This document shows positions 8,751 through 17,917 of a stretch of 64,000 bases of DNA, one piece after another (position 1 is the first letter of the stretch; each line of letters begins with the position of its first letter). The notes under the pieces are model-generated. The model did not search any database. It was not told the DNA's origin and worked only from the letters and a program-made list of their open reading frames with translations. Made by a program: the position numbers and the translations under genes. The stretch comes from Enterococcus wangshanyuanii (GTDB lineage Bacteria > Bacillota > Bacilli > Lactobacillales > Enterococcaceae), in contig NZ_CP021874.1 in assembly GCF_002197645.1 (NCBI RefSeq), positions 1,240,001-1,304,000 of the forward strand. Reading direction: 5' to 3'.

Positions 8751-10048
8751 TCTAAGCCCTCCAATCCTCCAGCATGCCCACCAACCAATGATGCTCTAGA
8801 AATTGCTGTTCCGCCTTTTGTCATTGAACTAGCATGAACTAAAGAAACATAGCCAAAGCGTTGACGGATATCATCGATCACATGATCCAGCTCCAACTCT
8901 TTTAGCTGCTCTGTTGGTTCATGAAATAAATCCAGTTGTACATAAGTATTGTAGTTTAATTTGGAATATGTGATTCCAATATGTCGTACTTCCTCGCCTC
9001 TCCAGTATTGTCTGAAAATCATCAGGCAGTAATCTATCAATAGTTTACTGCTATTCGTTAAAGGAACCTTCATTTGCCGTGAAAACCCAGTATTCTCTTG
9101 TTTTGTCCCTCTAGAAACACCGACAGACAGATGGACACATTCGGTTTGACAATGTGCTTTTCTAAGTCTTGCAGCTACTTGATCGGCCATTTCACGAATC
9201 ACCACTTCAATTTCTTCTTGTCTCAAATAATCCCGCATTAAAATTTGTGAATTATTAAAGGAACGTTCTTCTGGTATGTATTTTTCAGAGAGCCGACTGC
9301 GATCGATCCCATGTGCATGAGCATAAAGCTGCTCACCAATAATGCCTAAGTTTCTTTTTAGTTTATTGATATCGGTGTGAGCAAGCTCATAAACGGAACG
9401 AATCCCTAAATTATTCAAGCGTCTTGCCAAACGATGGCCAATTCCCCACATCTCAGTCATTGGTTCGATCGTCCAAACCTTTTCAGGAACGTCCTCATAA
9501 TGCCATTCAGCTAATCGCTCATCAGTATGTTTTGCTTCGATATCCATTGCAAGTTTCGCTAACAATGGATTATCACCAATTCCGATCGTAATATAGAGTC
9601 CCGTTTCTTTTTGGATTCGTTTTTGAATTTTTCTTGCTAATTCGACCGGCGATTGGCCAAATAATTTCCAACTGGCAGTTACATCTAAAAAAGATTCATC
9701 GATCGAGTAAATATGTAAATCTTCATCTGCTACATAGTTAGAATAGATGTCATTGATTTTCATATTTTCCTTGATATACTCATTCATCCTTGGCGGAACA
9801 ATTTCAAGTTCTGGATGATTGGGAACATCATATTTTCTCGTTACATTGGTAATGCCCAAGATTTCTTTTGCTTTTGGTGAAGAAGCCAGCACCAATCCTC
9901 CAGAATTTTCAGCATGACTCATCACCACGAGCATTTTTTCAAGAGGATCATACCCACGTGCAACACATTCCACAGAAGCATAAAATGACTTGACATCTAT
10001 ACAAAAAATCGTCCTTCGAGGTTCTTTTTCATACTCAAAAAACATCAT
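8747..10048 (-). CDS. Y-family DNA polymerase, UvrX/UmuC type
   Basis: A 433-residue protein. The catalytic palm has IFCIDVKSFYASVECVARG near the N-terminus and YSIDESFLDVT near residue 115, with the acidic metal-binding residues intact. Helix-hairpin-helix sequence (MWGIGHRLARRLNNLGI) follows, then the little-finger domain and a C-terminal tail. The family performs error-prone translesion synthesis. AAGGAG precedes the start. It lies downstream of mepB and upstream of yolD, all behind the LexA-boxed promoter at 10653-10681, so it is predicted to be induced by DNA damage. Plasmid- and phage-borne UvrX copies are common; this one is in ordinary chromosomal context. Confidence 0.88.
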   Translation of the reverse strand: MMFFEYEKEPRRTIFCIDVKSFYASVECVARGYDPLEKMLVVMSHAENSGGLVLASSPKAKEILGITNVTRKYDVPNHPELEIVPPRMNEYIKENMKINDIYSNYVADEDLHIYSIDESFLDVTASWKLFGQSPVELARKIQKRIQKETGLYITIGIGDNPLLAKLAMDIEAKHTDERLAEWHYEDVPEKVWTIEPMTEMWGIGHRLARRLNNLGIRSVYELAHTDINKLKRNLGIIGEQLYAHAHGIDRSRLSEKYIPEERSFNNSQILMRDYLRQEEIEVVIREMADQVAARLRKAHCQTECVHLSVGVSRGTKQENTGFSRQMKVPLTNSSKLLIDYCLMIFRQYWRGEEVRHIGITYSKLNYNTYVQLDLFHEPTEQLKELELDHVIDDIRQRFGYVSLVHASSMTKGGTAISRASLVGGHAGGLEGLE

Positions 10049-10071
10049 AATCCTCTCCTTGATTCATTTCA

Positions 10072-10110
10072 TCACTCATAGCTAATTGATTCAATTGGTT
10101 CAATAGCCAA
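10072..10110 (-). CDS. Possible 12-codon leader ORF before the polymerase gene
   Basis: A TTG codon with AAGGAGG eight bases upstream opens a 12-residue frame (LAIEPIESISYE), ending 23 bases before the polymerase ATG. The ribosome binding site is better than that of many genes here. It may be a remnant or a coupling peptide; nothing proves translation. Confidence 0.25.
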   Translation of the reverse strand: MAIEPIESISYE

Positions 10111-10141
10111 AATACTATCCTCCTTCAAAATTAATTTCTTT

Positions 10142-10591
10142 CTAAAAATCAGTATCAGAATAGTCTTTAAAATAATTCAATTGCCATTTTTGTGTAGCCA
10201 GAGCCGTTCGGTTTAATCCAGAACACCACGGTGGATAAAATCGCATAGCCATTTTTCCAACTTGATCCTTAGTAGACAGGATCTGCTTTTCTATCGCCAC
10301 TTCTATAGGAATAATAAACATTCCCCTTTTATTAGAATCACATAGGACGATCACTAATTTTTCTGGACTATTTATCGCTTGGAAAGGTCTATTTTTTTGT
10401 GTCTCATCTTTTTCCCAAAAGGCAACAAAGTACCCGGGCTTCTTAAGTGTTTTTTTGCCTAGTCTACTTCTAATTCTGATCTTGGACTCACTAAGAGTAA
10501 ACACTGCCCCCTCATATTCTTTATTCTGTTTTTCGTAATCACATCGTTCAAAATGACCGAATTCTCTTCTTAGAATATCCATTGACTGCAT
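10142..10591 (-). CDS. MepB family protein
   Basis: A 149-residue protein covering the whole MepB family. Features include EYEGAVFTLSESKIRIR, KKPGYFVAFWEKD, LVIVLCDSNKRGMFIIP and MRFYPPWCSGLNRTA near the C-terminus. MepB is named for the S. aureus mepRAB multidrug locus, but its own function is unknown. Here no mepA pump is adjacent; the gene is first behind the SOS-type promoter and is followed, after 93 bases, by the Y-family polymerase. This supports a role after DNA damage rather than drug efflux. AAGGA lies seven bases from the ATG. Confidence 0.8.
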   Translation of the reverse strand: MQSMDILRREFGHFERCDYEKQNKEYEGAVFTLSESKIRIRSRLGKKTLKKPGYFVAFWEKDETQKNRPFQAINSPEKLVIVLCDSNKRGMFIIPIEVAIEKQILSTKDQVGKMAMRFYPPWCSGLNRTALATQKWQLNYFKDYSDTDF

Positions 10592-10652
10592 TAAAAATTC
10601 CTTCTTCTATTTGACTTGTGGTAATCATCTATTCAGTTTCTAACACAATCTA

Positions 10653-10681
10653 ATTATACGAACGTACGTTCTTTTTGTAAA
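10653..10681 (-). promoter_or_regulatory. LexA-controlled promoter of mepB-polymerase-yolD
   Basis: On the minus strand TTTACA (10676-10681), a 17-bp spacer and a perfect TATAAT (10653-10658). The spacer contains CGAACGTACGTTC (10659-10671), a perfect Gram-positive LexA/DinR box of the GAAC-N4-GTTC type. Repressor bound there would block polymerase directly. Confidence 0.85.
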
Positions 10682-10805
10682 GGGGAACATCTTTTTAAAT
10701 TTACAAATATTATATTTTTTTCAATTTATCGATAAAATTGCTATCTAAAAAAGAAAAAAAGCTTTATAGTTATCTTACAAAGTAGTTGCTTAAGGAGTGA
10801 AGCAT

Positions 10806-11843
10806 GTGTCTTTTTATGAAAAATTTATTCACAATATCCGTCTTAGACGTTTTTTTGTTTTAGCCGTCATTATTTTTATTCTTTTTTTAGCCAAAAGTAT
10901 GATCACAATGATTTTATTGACCTTTATTTTTACTTTTTTGGCGCTTCATCTCGTAAAGTTCATTCAGCACTTTGCGAAGATTCCATCTCTAGTTCTTGTC
11001 TTGATCACGTATTCTCTGATTGTCTTTTTGGTCTATCTGGCAATCACTAAATATGTACCTGTCTTAGCAAAACAAACCATTCAAATGTATAATTCGGTCG
11101 TCCATTTTTATCAAAATCCTGCAAATAGCGATAATCAGCTGCTTGCAGTCATTGATGATTATTTGGAAAAATCAAACCTCACGTCTCAGATTCAAAATGG
11201 CGCCAGCACGCTCTTGCGTTATGTTCAGGATATTGGTTCACTTGGACTGTCTGTAGTTCTTTCATTTATCTTAAGTTTCTTTTTTATGATCGAAAAAAAA
11301 CAGATGGCTGATTTTTCTAAATTATTTCTTAAAAGTGATTTTGATTGGTTCTTCCAAGATATTTACTATTTTGCAGATAAGTTCGTCAATACCTTTGTTG
11401 TTGTAATGGAAGCCCAATTTTTTATTGCCGTCGTTAATACTGCAATCACAACGATTTGTTTAGCATTGATCGGTTTTTCTCAGTTGCCAAGTCTGGCGAT
11501 CATGATTTTTATTTTAAGTCTGATTCCTGTAGCTGGCGTGATCGTTTCTTGTATTCCGTTGAGTTTTATCGCCTATTCTCAAGGCGGGATCAATGATGTG
11601 ATTTATATTTTAGCGGTGATTCTTATCGTACATTTATTTGAATCTTATGTATTGAATCCTAAATTCATGTCCAGTAAAACAGATTTGCCGATTTTTTATA
11701 CATTTGTCATCTTATTGGTCAGTGAACGACTTTTTGGTGTTTGGGGGTTGATTGTTGGAATTCCGATTTTCACCTTCTTTTTAGATATCTTAAAGGTCAA
11801 ACCGATCCATTCAGCAAACGAACAACTAGACAATTCTATATAA
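10806..11843 (+). CDS. AI-2E family transporter (YdiK/TqsA-like permease)
   Basis: A 345-residue protein with about seven or eight membrane helices and the family's C-terminal signature region (FESYVLNPKFMSSKTDLPIF and RLFGVWGLIVGIPIFTF). The family includes AI-2 exporters and small-molecule or ion antiporters, so the substrate is open. I chose the GTG at 10806 because TAAGGAGTG sits correctly upstream; the GTG at 10797 lies inside that ribosome binding site. It is a single gene, ending in a strong terminator. Confidence 0.82.
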   Translation: MSFYEKFIHNIRLRRFFVLAVIIFILFLAKSMITMILLTFIFTFLALHLVKFIQHFAKIPSLVLVLITYSLIVFLVYLAITKYVPVLAKQTIQMYNSVVHFYQNPANSDNQLLAVIDDYLEKSNLTSQIQNGASTLLRYVQDIGSLGLSVVLSFILSFFFMIEKKQMADFSKLFLKSDFDWFFQDIYYFADKFVNTFVVVMEAQFFIAVVNTAITTICLALIGFSQLPSLAIMIFILSLIPVAGVIVSCIPLSFIAYSQGGINDVIYILAVILIVHLFESYVLNPKFMSSKTDLPIFYTFVILLVSERLFGVWGLIVGIPIFTFFLDILKVKPIHSANEQLDNSI

Positions 11844-11844
11844 A

Positions 11845-11883
11845 AAAAGTGATGAACAGACTAATCTGTTCATCACTTTTTTG
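11845..11883 (+). terminator. Terminator after AI-2E family gene
   Basis: The 16-bp repeat AAAAGTGATGAACAGA (11845-11860) pairs with 11865-11880, with T residues following. The remaining 11884-12083 has only weak inverted repeats and no gene that I can see. Confidence 0.85.
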
Positions 11884-12083
11884 TGGTTTTAGCAGGTTTT
11901 TGTACTTGGAAAATCAGTCAGGAAGCAAAGACTAATTGATTTCGGACTAAATAACTAGCTTGTTTCAGCTACCTGTCCAAGATCCCAATACACTGCCATA
12001 TATAAGGAAAATCAATTCCTTTGCTTCCTCTGAAGCAAAAACTAGGCTGTTCCTTTTCAAGAACACTAGCTGAACCACCCTTT

Positions 12084-12599
12084 TTATTGTAGAATAAATT
12101 CTTTAGACAACTTTTCTTTATTACTGAATAATTTCGTTGCCTCTACAGAAACCGGTGCACTTAAATCACTTAACTTATAAGGTACTTTTAAATTCAGTGT
12201 TGCTCCTGGCTGAATTTCTGTCATTGAATCTACATACCCCTCTTCAGCCATAATTGCCAATTGCAATGCCGCGCCATTTTGGAAAGCTTTCGTTGTGATC
12301 GAGGTCAAAAACATTGCATTTGTATCGCTATTATTCGTAAATTCATACTCCACGACACCAACATCTGCACCACTGTAATCTTTAGCAAAAGTAAACTCTT
12401 TGATCGCTACGTGATACTCACCCAAATCACCAGCATCTGTCACTGCTGGAGCTTCTGACTCTTTGTTTTTGACAACCGTACTTGTTGTTTCTTCTTTTTT
12501 GGAAGGCGTCTCTTTTTTGTCATCAGAGCCCATATTGACTAACACTCCACCCACAACTAATACACCAATACCTATCAAAACGATTTTCTTCATGTTCAT
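12084..12599 (-). CDS. Membrane-anchored DUF5067-like protein
   Basis: A 171-residue protein. An N-terminal hydrophobic segment (residues 4-23) lacks a lipobox Cys, so it is probably a membrane anchor or an uncleaved signal. A Lys/Glu/Thr-rich linker (25-55) leads to a beta-rich domain (60-168) resembling DUF5067/DUF4352 surface proteins (YHVAIKEFTFAKDYSGA, VVEYEFTNNSDTN). These immunoglobulin-like domains are found on the outer face of Firmicutes; their function is unknown. AAAGGAG lies nine bases before the ATG. The kinase gene behind it on the same strand starts upstream (13.9 kb) and could be co-transcribed. Confidence 0.65.
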   Translation of the reverse strand: MNMKKIVLIGIGVLVVGGVLVNMGSDDKKETPSKKEETTSTVVKNKESEAPAVTDAGDLGEYHVAIKEFTFAKDYSGADVGVVEYEFTNNSDTNAMFLTSITTKAFQNGAALQLAIMAEEGYVDSMTEIQPGATLNLKVPYKLSDLSAPVSVEATKLFSNKEKLSKEFILQ

Positions 12600-12700
12600 G
12601 TTTTTTGTCTCCTTTGTTATTTAGTCCGTTGATACATCTTGATCATACGGAATAACCAAAGGAAAATCTTATGCATCGAGCATAGTTAGAAATAATTATT

Positions 12701-13894
12701 TTATGGTACTCGCTGTTCACCACGAAGTAGTGAACAAAGTGCAAGCCAAAAAAGCCCCAGTAAGATATAGCCAAAAATTCTAACTATACGTTTTTTTGAC
12801 TTTAATAAAGGAAGTTTACTATGAAAATCCATAAAATTAGTAAATAAAAATACAGGAAGAACAAAATAAAGCAGATCTTCAACTACTAGCCCTGATCGAC
12901 CATTAGAACTTCCATTTCTCATAATATCCAACGGTAGACCTAATCCAATGAATACATAATAAATCACTGCAATCACTTTTTTCCATACAATATCCGTTCG
13001 AAATCCCGGCACATATTTTCTTAATATAGAAGAAGGATATGTCTTGACAACTTTCTGTGAGATATTTTGTTGCTGCTCTTTGTTCGCCGCATTTTTTTCA
13101 AGAATTTCTCTTATGCGATCTTCCTGACTAGCTTTCTTGGTCTCTTTTTCCTCAGACTGATAATTGAACTTCAGTTTTTTCCACTGCTCTTCAACTTCCC
13201 ACTTCATTTCTAAGGCTGATTGATAGCGATCGTTAGGATCTAGCTTGGTTGCTTTTAGAATCAACGGTCGTAAAAATTTATTCGTACTTAACTGCTCTTT
13301 CGGGTACTTTTTCGTGGCGCAAACATTCATCACAACCCCTACAGAATACAGATCACTTCGTCTATCTGATTCAGCAAAACCAAATTGCTCCGGTGAGGCA
13401 AAACCGATCGTCCCCAACTGAACAGTATCTGTTTCTTTTCCGCCGTCAAAAGTCCGAACAGCATCAAAGTCGATCAATTTCAATAGACCATCATTCGTCA
13501 ACATGATATTTCCGGGCTTAACATCCCGATGGATGATCCCTTTGCTATGCAAAGCAATTAGGGCATCCAACAATTCTAGCGTCATTTTTAAGAGTGTTTC
13601 TATTTCGATCATTTCAGACCGTTGAATAATTTGCGTCAATGTCTTTCCATGAATAAATTCTTCATACAAAAAAAGCTTCCCATCTTCAACCAATACTTCT
13701 TGGATTTTTGGTAAATGAGTGTGATCGAGTTCTTGAAGGGTGAGCAAATTTTCTTTTAGAAATAGCGGATAGTATTTTTTGACAAAGAATTCTTTTGTTT
13801 CCCTATTTCTGACCAAAACAGGACCATTGGGCTTGTCTGTCAAAGGCTCGATTTCTTTATATAGACTAACTCGTTCTTCTGTTACATTTTCCAT
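12701..13894 (-). CDS. Serine/threonine protein kinase with C-terminal membrane helices
   Basis: A 397-residue protein. The kinase domain (about 15-235) has the catalytic loop HRDVKPGNIML, the metal-binding segment LIDFDAV (DFD in place of DFG) and SPEQFGFAESDRRSDLYSVG, equivalent to the APE region. The glycine-rich ATP loop near the N-terminus is not recognisable, although VKKYY could supply the lysine. A charged linker and about three hydrophobic helices (from residue 300) follow; no PASTA repeats exist. Start chosen: the third of three successive ATG codons, with GGAG seven bases upstream. It diverges from a small HTH protein, with which it probably works. Confidence 0.8.
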   Translation of the reverse strand: MENVTEERVSLYKEIEPLTDKPNGPVLVRNRETKEFFVKKYYPLFLKENLLTLQELDHTHLPKIQEVLVEDGKLFLYEEFIHGKTLTQIIQRSEMIEIETLLKMTLELLDALIALHSKGIIHRDVKPGNIMLTNDGLLKLIDFDAVRTFDGGKETDTVQLGTIGFASPEQFGFAESDRRSDLYSVGVVMNVCATKKYPKEQLSTNKFLRPLILKATKLDPNDRYQSALEMKWEVEEQWKKLKFNYQSEEKETKKASQEDRIREILEKNAANKEQQQNISQKVVKTYPSSILRKYVPGFRTDIVWKKVIAVIYYVFIGLGLPLDIMRNGSSNGRSGLVVEDLLYFVLPVFLFTNFMDFHSKLPLLKSKKRIVRIFGYILLGLFWLALCSLLRGEQRVP

Positions 13895-13953
13895 CATCAT
13901 TCTCCATTATTTGTTTGCTTGTTTCATTATAGCAAAGAAATCCGTTAAATGCG

Positions 13954-13982
13954 TTCTCACTTTAGTAAAATCGAGGTATAAT
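13954..13982 (+). promoter_or_regulatory. Promoter of the HTH protein gene
   Basis: TTCTCA (13954-13959), a 17-bp spacer and a perfect TATAAT (13977-13982) lie 36 bases ahead of the start codon. Confidence 0.6.
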
Positions 13983-14017
13983 GAAGTGAAGAGTTTAAGA
14001 AAGAGGAGACTCGTGAC

Positions 14018-14446
14018 ATGCTGGAAATAGATACGGAAAAGCTGCTCCATTCATTAAAAAAAGCAGAAAATTTTCAAACTGCGCTTGCAGAAACGGCACC
14101 CCATACGATCGATCAAACGGCTAAAAAATTCCTAAATCAATGGCTTGAGGCCAAACAAACAACAAAAAGTGCTGTCTTAAAAAAAGCAGGGATCACTGAA
14201 GCGACAGGCTACCAATATTTTGATGGCAAACGAAATCCTTCCAGAGAAAAAATAATCGCTTTAGCGATCGGCTTTTCCTTAACGTTGGAAGAAACCAATG
14301 AGTTACTGAAAAAAACGAGTTATGCTCAGCTCTATCCAAAACACCCTTGGGATGCAGTGGTCATCTACGGGCTCTCACATCGACTAACGATTTTAGAAAT
14401 TGATGATTATTTATATGAAGCAGGACTTAAAACGTTTGGTGAATAA
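14018..14446 (+). CDS. Helix-turn-helix protein paired with kinase
   Basis: A 142-residue protein. The central part (about 50-95) looks like a degenerate lambda-repressor-type HTH (KSAVLKKAGITEATGYQYF, then GKRNPSREKIIALAIGFSL). A C-terminal helical part follows (YGLSHRLTILEIDDYLYEAG). It is transcribed divergently from the membrane kinase, and GAGGAG precedes the ATG. Such HTH/kinase pairs recur in Firmicutes, which suggests that the kinase acts on this protein or shares its control. The DNA target is unknown. Confidence 0.68.
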   Translation: MLEIDTEKLLHSLKKAENFQTALAETAPHTIDQTAKKFLNQWLEAKQTTKSAVLKKAGITEATGYQYFDGKRNPSREKIIALAIGFSLTLEETNELLKKTSYAQLYPKHPWDAVVIYGLSHRLTILEIDDYLYEAGLKTFGE

Positions 14447-14484
14447 CTGACAAAAATTACTTAGATTTGAGTAATGATCGACGT

Positions 14485-14534
14485 AAAAGAGACCGAAACA
14501 AAACGAACAATCAGTTTTGTTTGGTCTCTTTTCA
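14485..14534. terminator. Bidirectional terminator, HTH gene / nhaC
   Basis: AAAAGAGACCGAAACAAAAC (14485-14504) pairs with 14514-14532 apart from one mismatch, and T runs flank both sides between converging genes. Confidence 0.82.
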
Positions 14535-14535
14535 A

Positions 14536-15903
14536 TTACTTTTTCTGACGCTTACTATTTAAGGTAATAAAGCAGGATAAAATTGGCAATAAATAACAGA
14601 AAACAGCATAAGGCAAATACTCGATCGTTGAAATACCTAACGTTCCGGAAATGAAAACACCACTTACGCCCCATGGAATCAACGGATTTACTACAGACCC
14701 CGCATCATTCAAGCCTCTTGATAACAAGGTAAGAGGAACTTTTTTTTCTTTAAACTTATTGATAAATGATTTTCCAGGTAAAATGATCGACAGATACTGC
14801 TCGCCGATCAATACATTGATCCCAACAGAACTCAACATTGTAATCAAAATCAGTTTTTGGCGAGAATCAATTATTTTTTCAAAACGTTGAAGTAAACAAT
14901 CAATAATCTCCATTTTCACTAGCAAGCCGCCTAATGATAACGCCAAGATGATCAAAGAAACGGACCACATCATACTTTGGATCCCTCCGCGAGTCAACAA
15001 TTCATCCACCTGAATATTTCCCGTTTGAGAAACAAACCCATTTTGCAGCATCGTTGCTGTTTCAACCAATGATAAATGCGGTGTTGTAAAAAACATCAGA
15101 ACTAGCGATGTTCCGATACTTGTTAATAAGGTAGGGATCGCCGGAATTTTTTTCCATGCACAGACAAAGAGCAAGGCTAATGGGATCAATGAAACAAAAG
15201 AAATAGTAAAATACTCATTCAGCGTGCTGACGATTTCATGAATACTATGGCTATCCAACGCACCATCATAGCGTAAGCCTGTCACAAAAAAATAAATGAC
15301 CGATATCACAGCTGCTGGTAATGCTGTTTTATATGTATTCTTTAAATGATCAAATAAATCTACTTCCGCAATAGCTGCCGCGAGATTCACGGTATCTGAA
15401 AGTGGTGAAATCGAGTTTCCCAAAAAAGCACCAGAAACAATCGCCCCTGCTGTCAACGCTGGATCAACACCGATCAAGCTGCCCATCCCTAAAAAAGCAA
15501 TCCCGATCGTTGAAACCGTCGTAAAGGAACTGCCGACAGCACCGCCTACGATGCCGCACACGAAAAAGACCGTCGGCACGAAATACTTCACAGACAGAAA
15601 AGAAAAACCTAAAACCATGATCGTTGGAATCGTTCCGCCTGCGATCCAAACACTGATCAATGCGCCGATCAAAATAAAAATCACAATTGGAATAATGCCG
15701 GAGGAGACGCCGTCAACAAGTGCCTCATGAATAAAATCCCAAGAAAATTTCTTATAAACAGCAAACACCATCAAATAACCAATTGCAAGCAACAAAGCGA
15801 CATGGGCAGGGATATCAAAACCAATAATACTAACGCCGATCATTACAACTAAAGTAATCAAAAGAAACGCTGCTTCATTAAAATTTACTTGATATTTTTT
15901 CAT
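14536..15903 (-). CDS. nhaC: Na+/H+ antiporter, NhaC family
   Basis: A 455-residue membrane protein with about 11-12 helices and NhaC-type sequences, for example GAIVSGAFLGNSISPLSDTV and RGLNDAGSVVNPLIPWG. The start is taken at 15903, where GAGGA lies six bases upstream; the ATG at 15909 is directly next to that site. It is the last gene of tyrP-tdcA-nhaC. In E. faecalis tyramine clusters an nhaC gene also closes the locus and helps acid and ion homeostasis during decarboxylation. A hairpin at 15954-15979 may lower its expression relative to tdcA. Confidence 0.85.
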   Translation of the reverse strand: MKKYQVNFNEAAFLLITLVVMIGVSIIGFDIPAHVALLLAIGYLMVFAVYKKFSWDFIHEALVDGVSSGIIPIVIFILIGALISVWIAGGTIPTIMVLGFSFLSVKYFVPTVFFVCGIVGGAVGSSFTTVSTIGIAFLGMGSLIGVDPALTAGAIVSGAFLGNSISPLSDTVNLAAAIAEVDLFDHLKNTYKTALPAAVISVIYFFVTGLRYDGALDSHSIHEIVSTLNEYFTISFVSLIPLALLFVCAWKKIPAIPTLLTSIGTSLVLMFFTTPHLSLVETATMLQNGFVSQTGNIQVDELLTRGGIQSMMWSVSLIILALSLGGLLVKMEIIDCLLQRFEKIIDSRQKLILITMLSSVGINVLIGEQYLSIILPGKSFINKFKEKKVPLTLLSRGLNDAGSVVNPLIPWGVSGVFISGTLGISTIEYLPYAVFCYLLPILSCFITLNSKRQKK

Positions 15904-15953
15904 ATACATTCCTCACATCTTATAGAATCCTTCAACCTGTTAAAACAAGAAAT

Positions 15954-15979
15954 GCCTGCGGCAAAAAATCGCCGCAGAC
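15954..15979 (-). terminator. Hairpin between tdcA and nhaC
   Basis: GCCTGCGGC (15954-15962) pairs with GCCGCAGAC (15971-15979) around an A/T loop. It is GC-rich for this genome but lacks a strong T run, so partial termination or mRNA stabilisation is likely. Confidence 0.6.
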
Positions 15980-15995
15980 GCTCTTTGAAAAACGA

Positions 15996-17849
15996 TTATT
16001 CTGCGTAAATCGCTTCTAATTTTTCTTGGATCGCTTGTTTGATTTTTACTGCATATTCATCAAATGTTTCTTTATCATTCATATATGGAGACATTGCAGC
16101 AGCACGTAAAATCGTTACTTTATCAGCACGTTCCCATTCAGCACGAGAAAAGCCTAAGCTATTTACGAATTCAAATGGGCTATTGCCATATTCTTCGATC
16201 GCAAAATCTGTGTGTGATGTAATGAATTCATTGTTGTATAAGCCGCCTTTAGCATAAGAAGCGTAATCGTAGAAATCGTGGTTCAATTTATTCATTTTCA
16301 CAAGATCTGTATTGCCTTTTTCATTGAAAACATAGTCCACCATGTTAAAGTCTGGTTTTGTTAATGCATGGATCTCAATTGTTTTATCTCCTACCTGGAA
16401 TTCTAATCCATCGATAAAGTGATAGAAATGATACGCTCCTTCAATACTTGCGCCCATCAATTTACCGTAACCCGTTACGTTTAATGGCAATACTTTATGC
16501 GCAGTCCAAACAGCAGCAGCAGTTGCACCCGCTTTTGAACCTTCTAAAATATAAGCACCAAGCAACGCTGGAATATCTGCCCCTTTTTCAAATACATAAG
16601 TGGCAAAATAAGAAATCACGTCACGCATGCGGATATCTTTGATCACGACACCACCAGCTGAATAAGGAATATACCCCATTTTATGTGGATCGATCGTTAC
16701 GGATTCTGCTTGTTCGATCGCTTTGAACGAATCATAAATATCTTGTGTCAACCAATCATTCTTTTCTTGGAAGATATTATGTTTGGCGTATACTTCATCG
16801 ATTTTGTCCCATTCAATAAATTGGTCATTTTCATCTAAGAAAATTGAACGACCATAACCACCGTAAGCTGCATCGACATGAACATAGAAGTAGATTCCTT
16901 CTTGGGCTAACTTCTCACGTAACGCAATGATTTGATCGATACGGTCAACTTGTCCTTCTTCTGTGGAACCCACTACCCCTACTACCCCTAGCGTTGGGAT
17001 TCCTTGCGCTGCTAAGTCACGAATTTGTGCTTCTAATTTTTCGATATCCATGCGGTATTCGCTGTTTACTTCACCAGCAATCACTTGATCTAACCCAATA
17101 CCGATGATGTCGGCTGCTTTCAACCAAGAATAGTGTTTCGTTTGAGGCACGATCCATTTTCCTAATTTGTCTAAATTTTTCCCGCTACGGGCTGAATGAG
17201 CTTTGATTTCGTCCATTTTATCTTGAACTTTATCTAAGATATCCAATACTTCTGTTGTTGACATATTTAATAATTCCCACTCTGTTTTTCCAGCAACCAT
17301 TTCTGGTGCAACTGCTTGGATGGCAAATGGTAAAGATTTCATGTTACGGGCATACCACAGACCTTCAAGGTTTGCGATCGAACCATCTGCTGCAATATGT
17401 CCCCAACCGTTTTGATAGCTCATCAAGCTGGCAAATTCCATCCCAACTTCTTCTTCCATTTGTGAAGTTGCTGGTGAAGATTCATACGCTACGTTATTTC
17501 CATTCCAAAGCATCGCTGCTGAATAGGCAATAATCGAAGGCATCAATGTTTCAGCGTTCATATGACCCCAGAAACGACCTGCTGAATGCCATGGTAATGA
17601 TTCTGTACGTAAACGTGAAGATAACGTATTAAAGACAGTCCGCATGTTGTCTGCTGTTTCTTGGAAGCTTTTAGAGCTTCTATCTTGGGGAGTGATGACA
17701 GGCATATCTTGGGGCATGTAGTTTTGTCTCCAGCCGATGTGTTCATCGATCATTTTATTCAATAATTCTTTGAATAGATCAACGTTTTCACCTTTATCAC
17801 CGATAAATAGTGCTTTTAAATTTGTATCATCTGTATTGAAATTTTTCAT
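15996..17849 (-). CDS. tdcA: Tyrosine decarboxylase (PLP-dependent)
   Basis: A 617-residue group II decarboxylase converting tyrosine to tyramine and CO2. It is very similar to the enterococcal enzyme throughout ([47 protein letters not shown]). The PLP-binding lysine is in [17 protein letters not shown], near residue 390. The start is the ATG at 17849, which has GGAGG upstream; a longer frame from 17873 lacks one. It is the middle gene of tyrP-tdcA-nhaC. With TyrP the reaction consumes a cytoplasmic proton and exports a cation, giving acid resistance and proton motive force. Some enzymes of this family also accept phenylalanine. Confidence 0.93.
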   Translation of the reverse strand: MKNFNTDDTNLKALFIGDKGENVDLFKELLNKMIDEHIGWRQNYMPQDMPVITPQDRSSKSFQETADNMRTVFNTLSSRLRTESLPWHSAGRFWGHMNAETLMPSIIAYSAAMLWNGNNVAYESSPATSQMEEEVGMEFASLMSYQNGWGHIAADGSIANLEGLWYARNMKSLPFAIQAVAPEMVAGKTEWELLNMSTTEVLDILDKVQDKMDEIKAHSARSGKNLDKLGKWIVPQTKHYSWLKAADIIGIGLDQVIAGEVNSEYRMDIEKLEAQIRDLAAQGIPTLGVVGVVGSTEEGQVDRIDQIIALREKLAQEGIYFYVHVDAAYGGYGRSIFLDENDQFIEWDKIDEVYAKHNIFQEKNDWLTQDIYDSFKAIEQAESVTIDPHKMGYIPYSAGGVVIKDIRMRDVISYFATYVFEKGADIPALLGAYILEGSKAGATAAAVWTAHKVLPLNVTGYGKLMGASIEGAYHFYHFIDGLEFQVGDKTIEIHALTKPDFNMVDYVFNEKGNTDLVKMNKLNHDFYDYASYAKGGLYNNEFITSHTDFAIEEYGNSPFEFVNSLGFSRAEWERADKVTILRAAAMSPYMNDKETFDEYAVKIKQAIQEKLEAIYAE

Positions 17850-17917
17850 GAATATTTCCTCCAATAGTTTCAAAATAAGTCAGACTAATCAGCCTCTTGA
17901 TAAACTGTTTGTACCGT

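Noticed and set aside
11884..12083. Weak inverted repeats after the AI-2E terminator, considered as a further hairpin module
   Set aside because: They lack the ATAGGAAAA core, the CTTT loop and the length of the module family.
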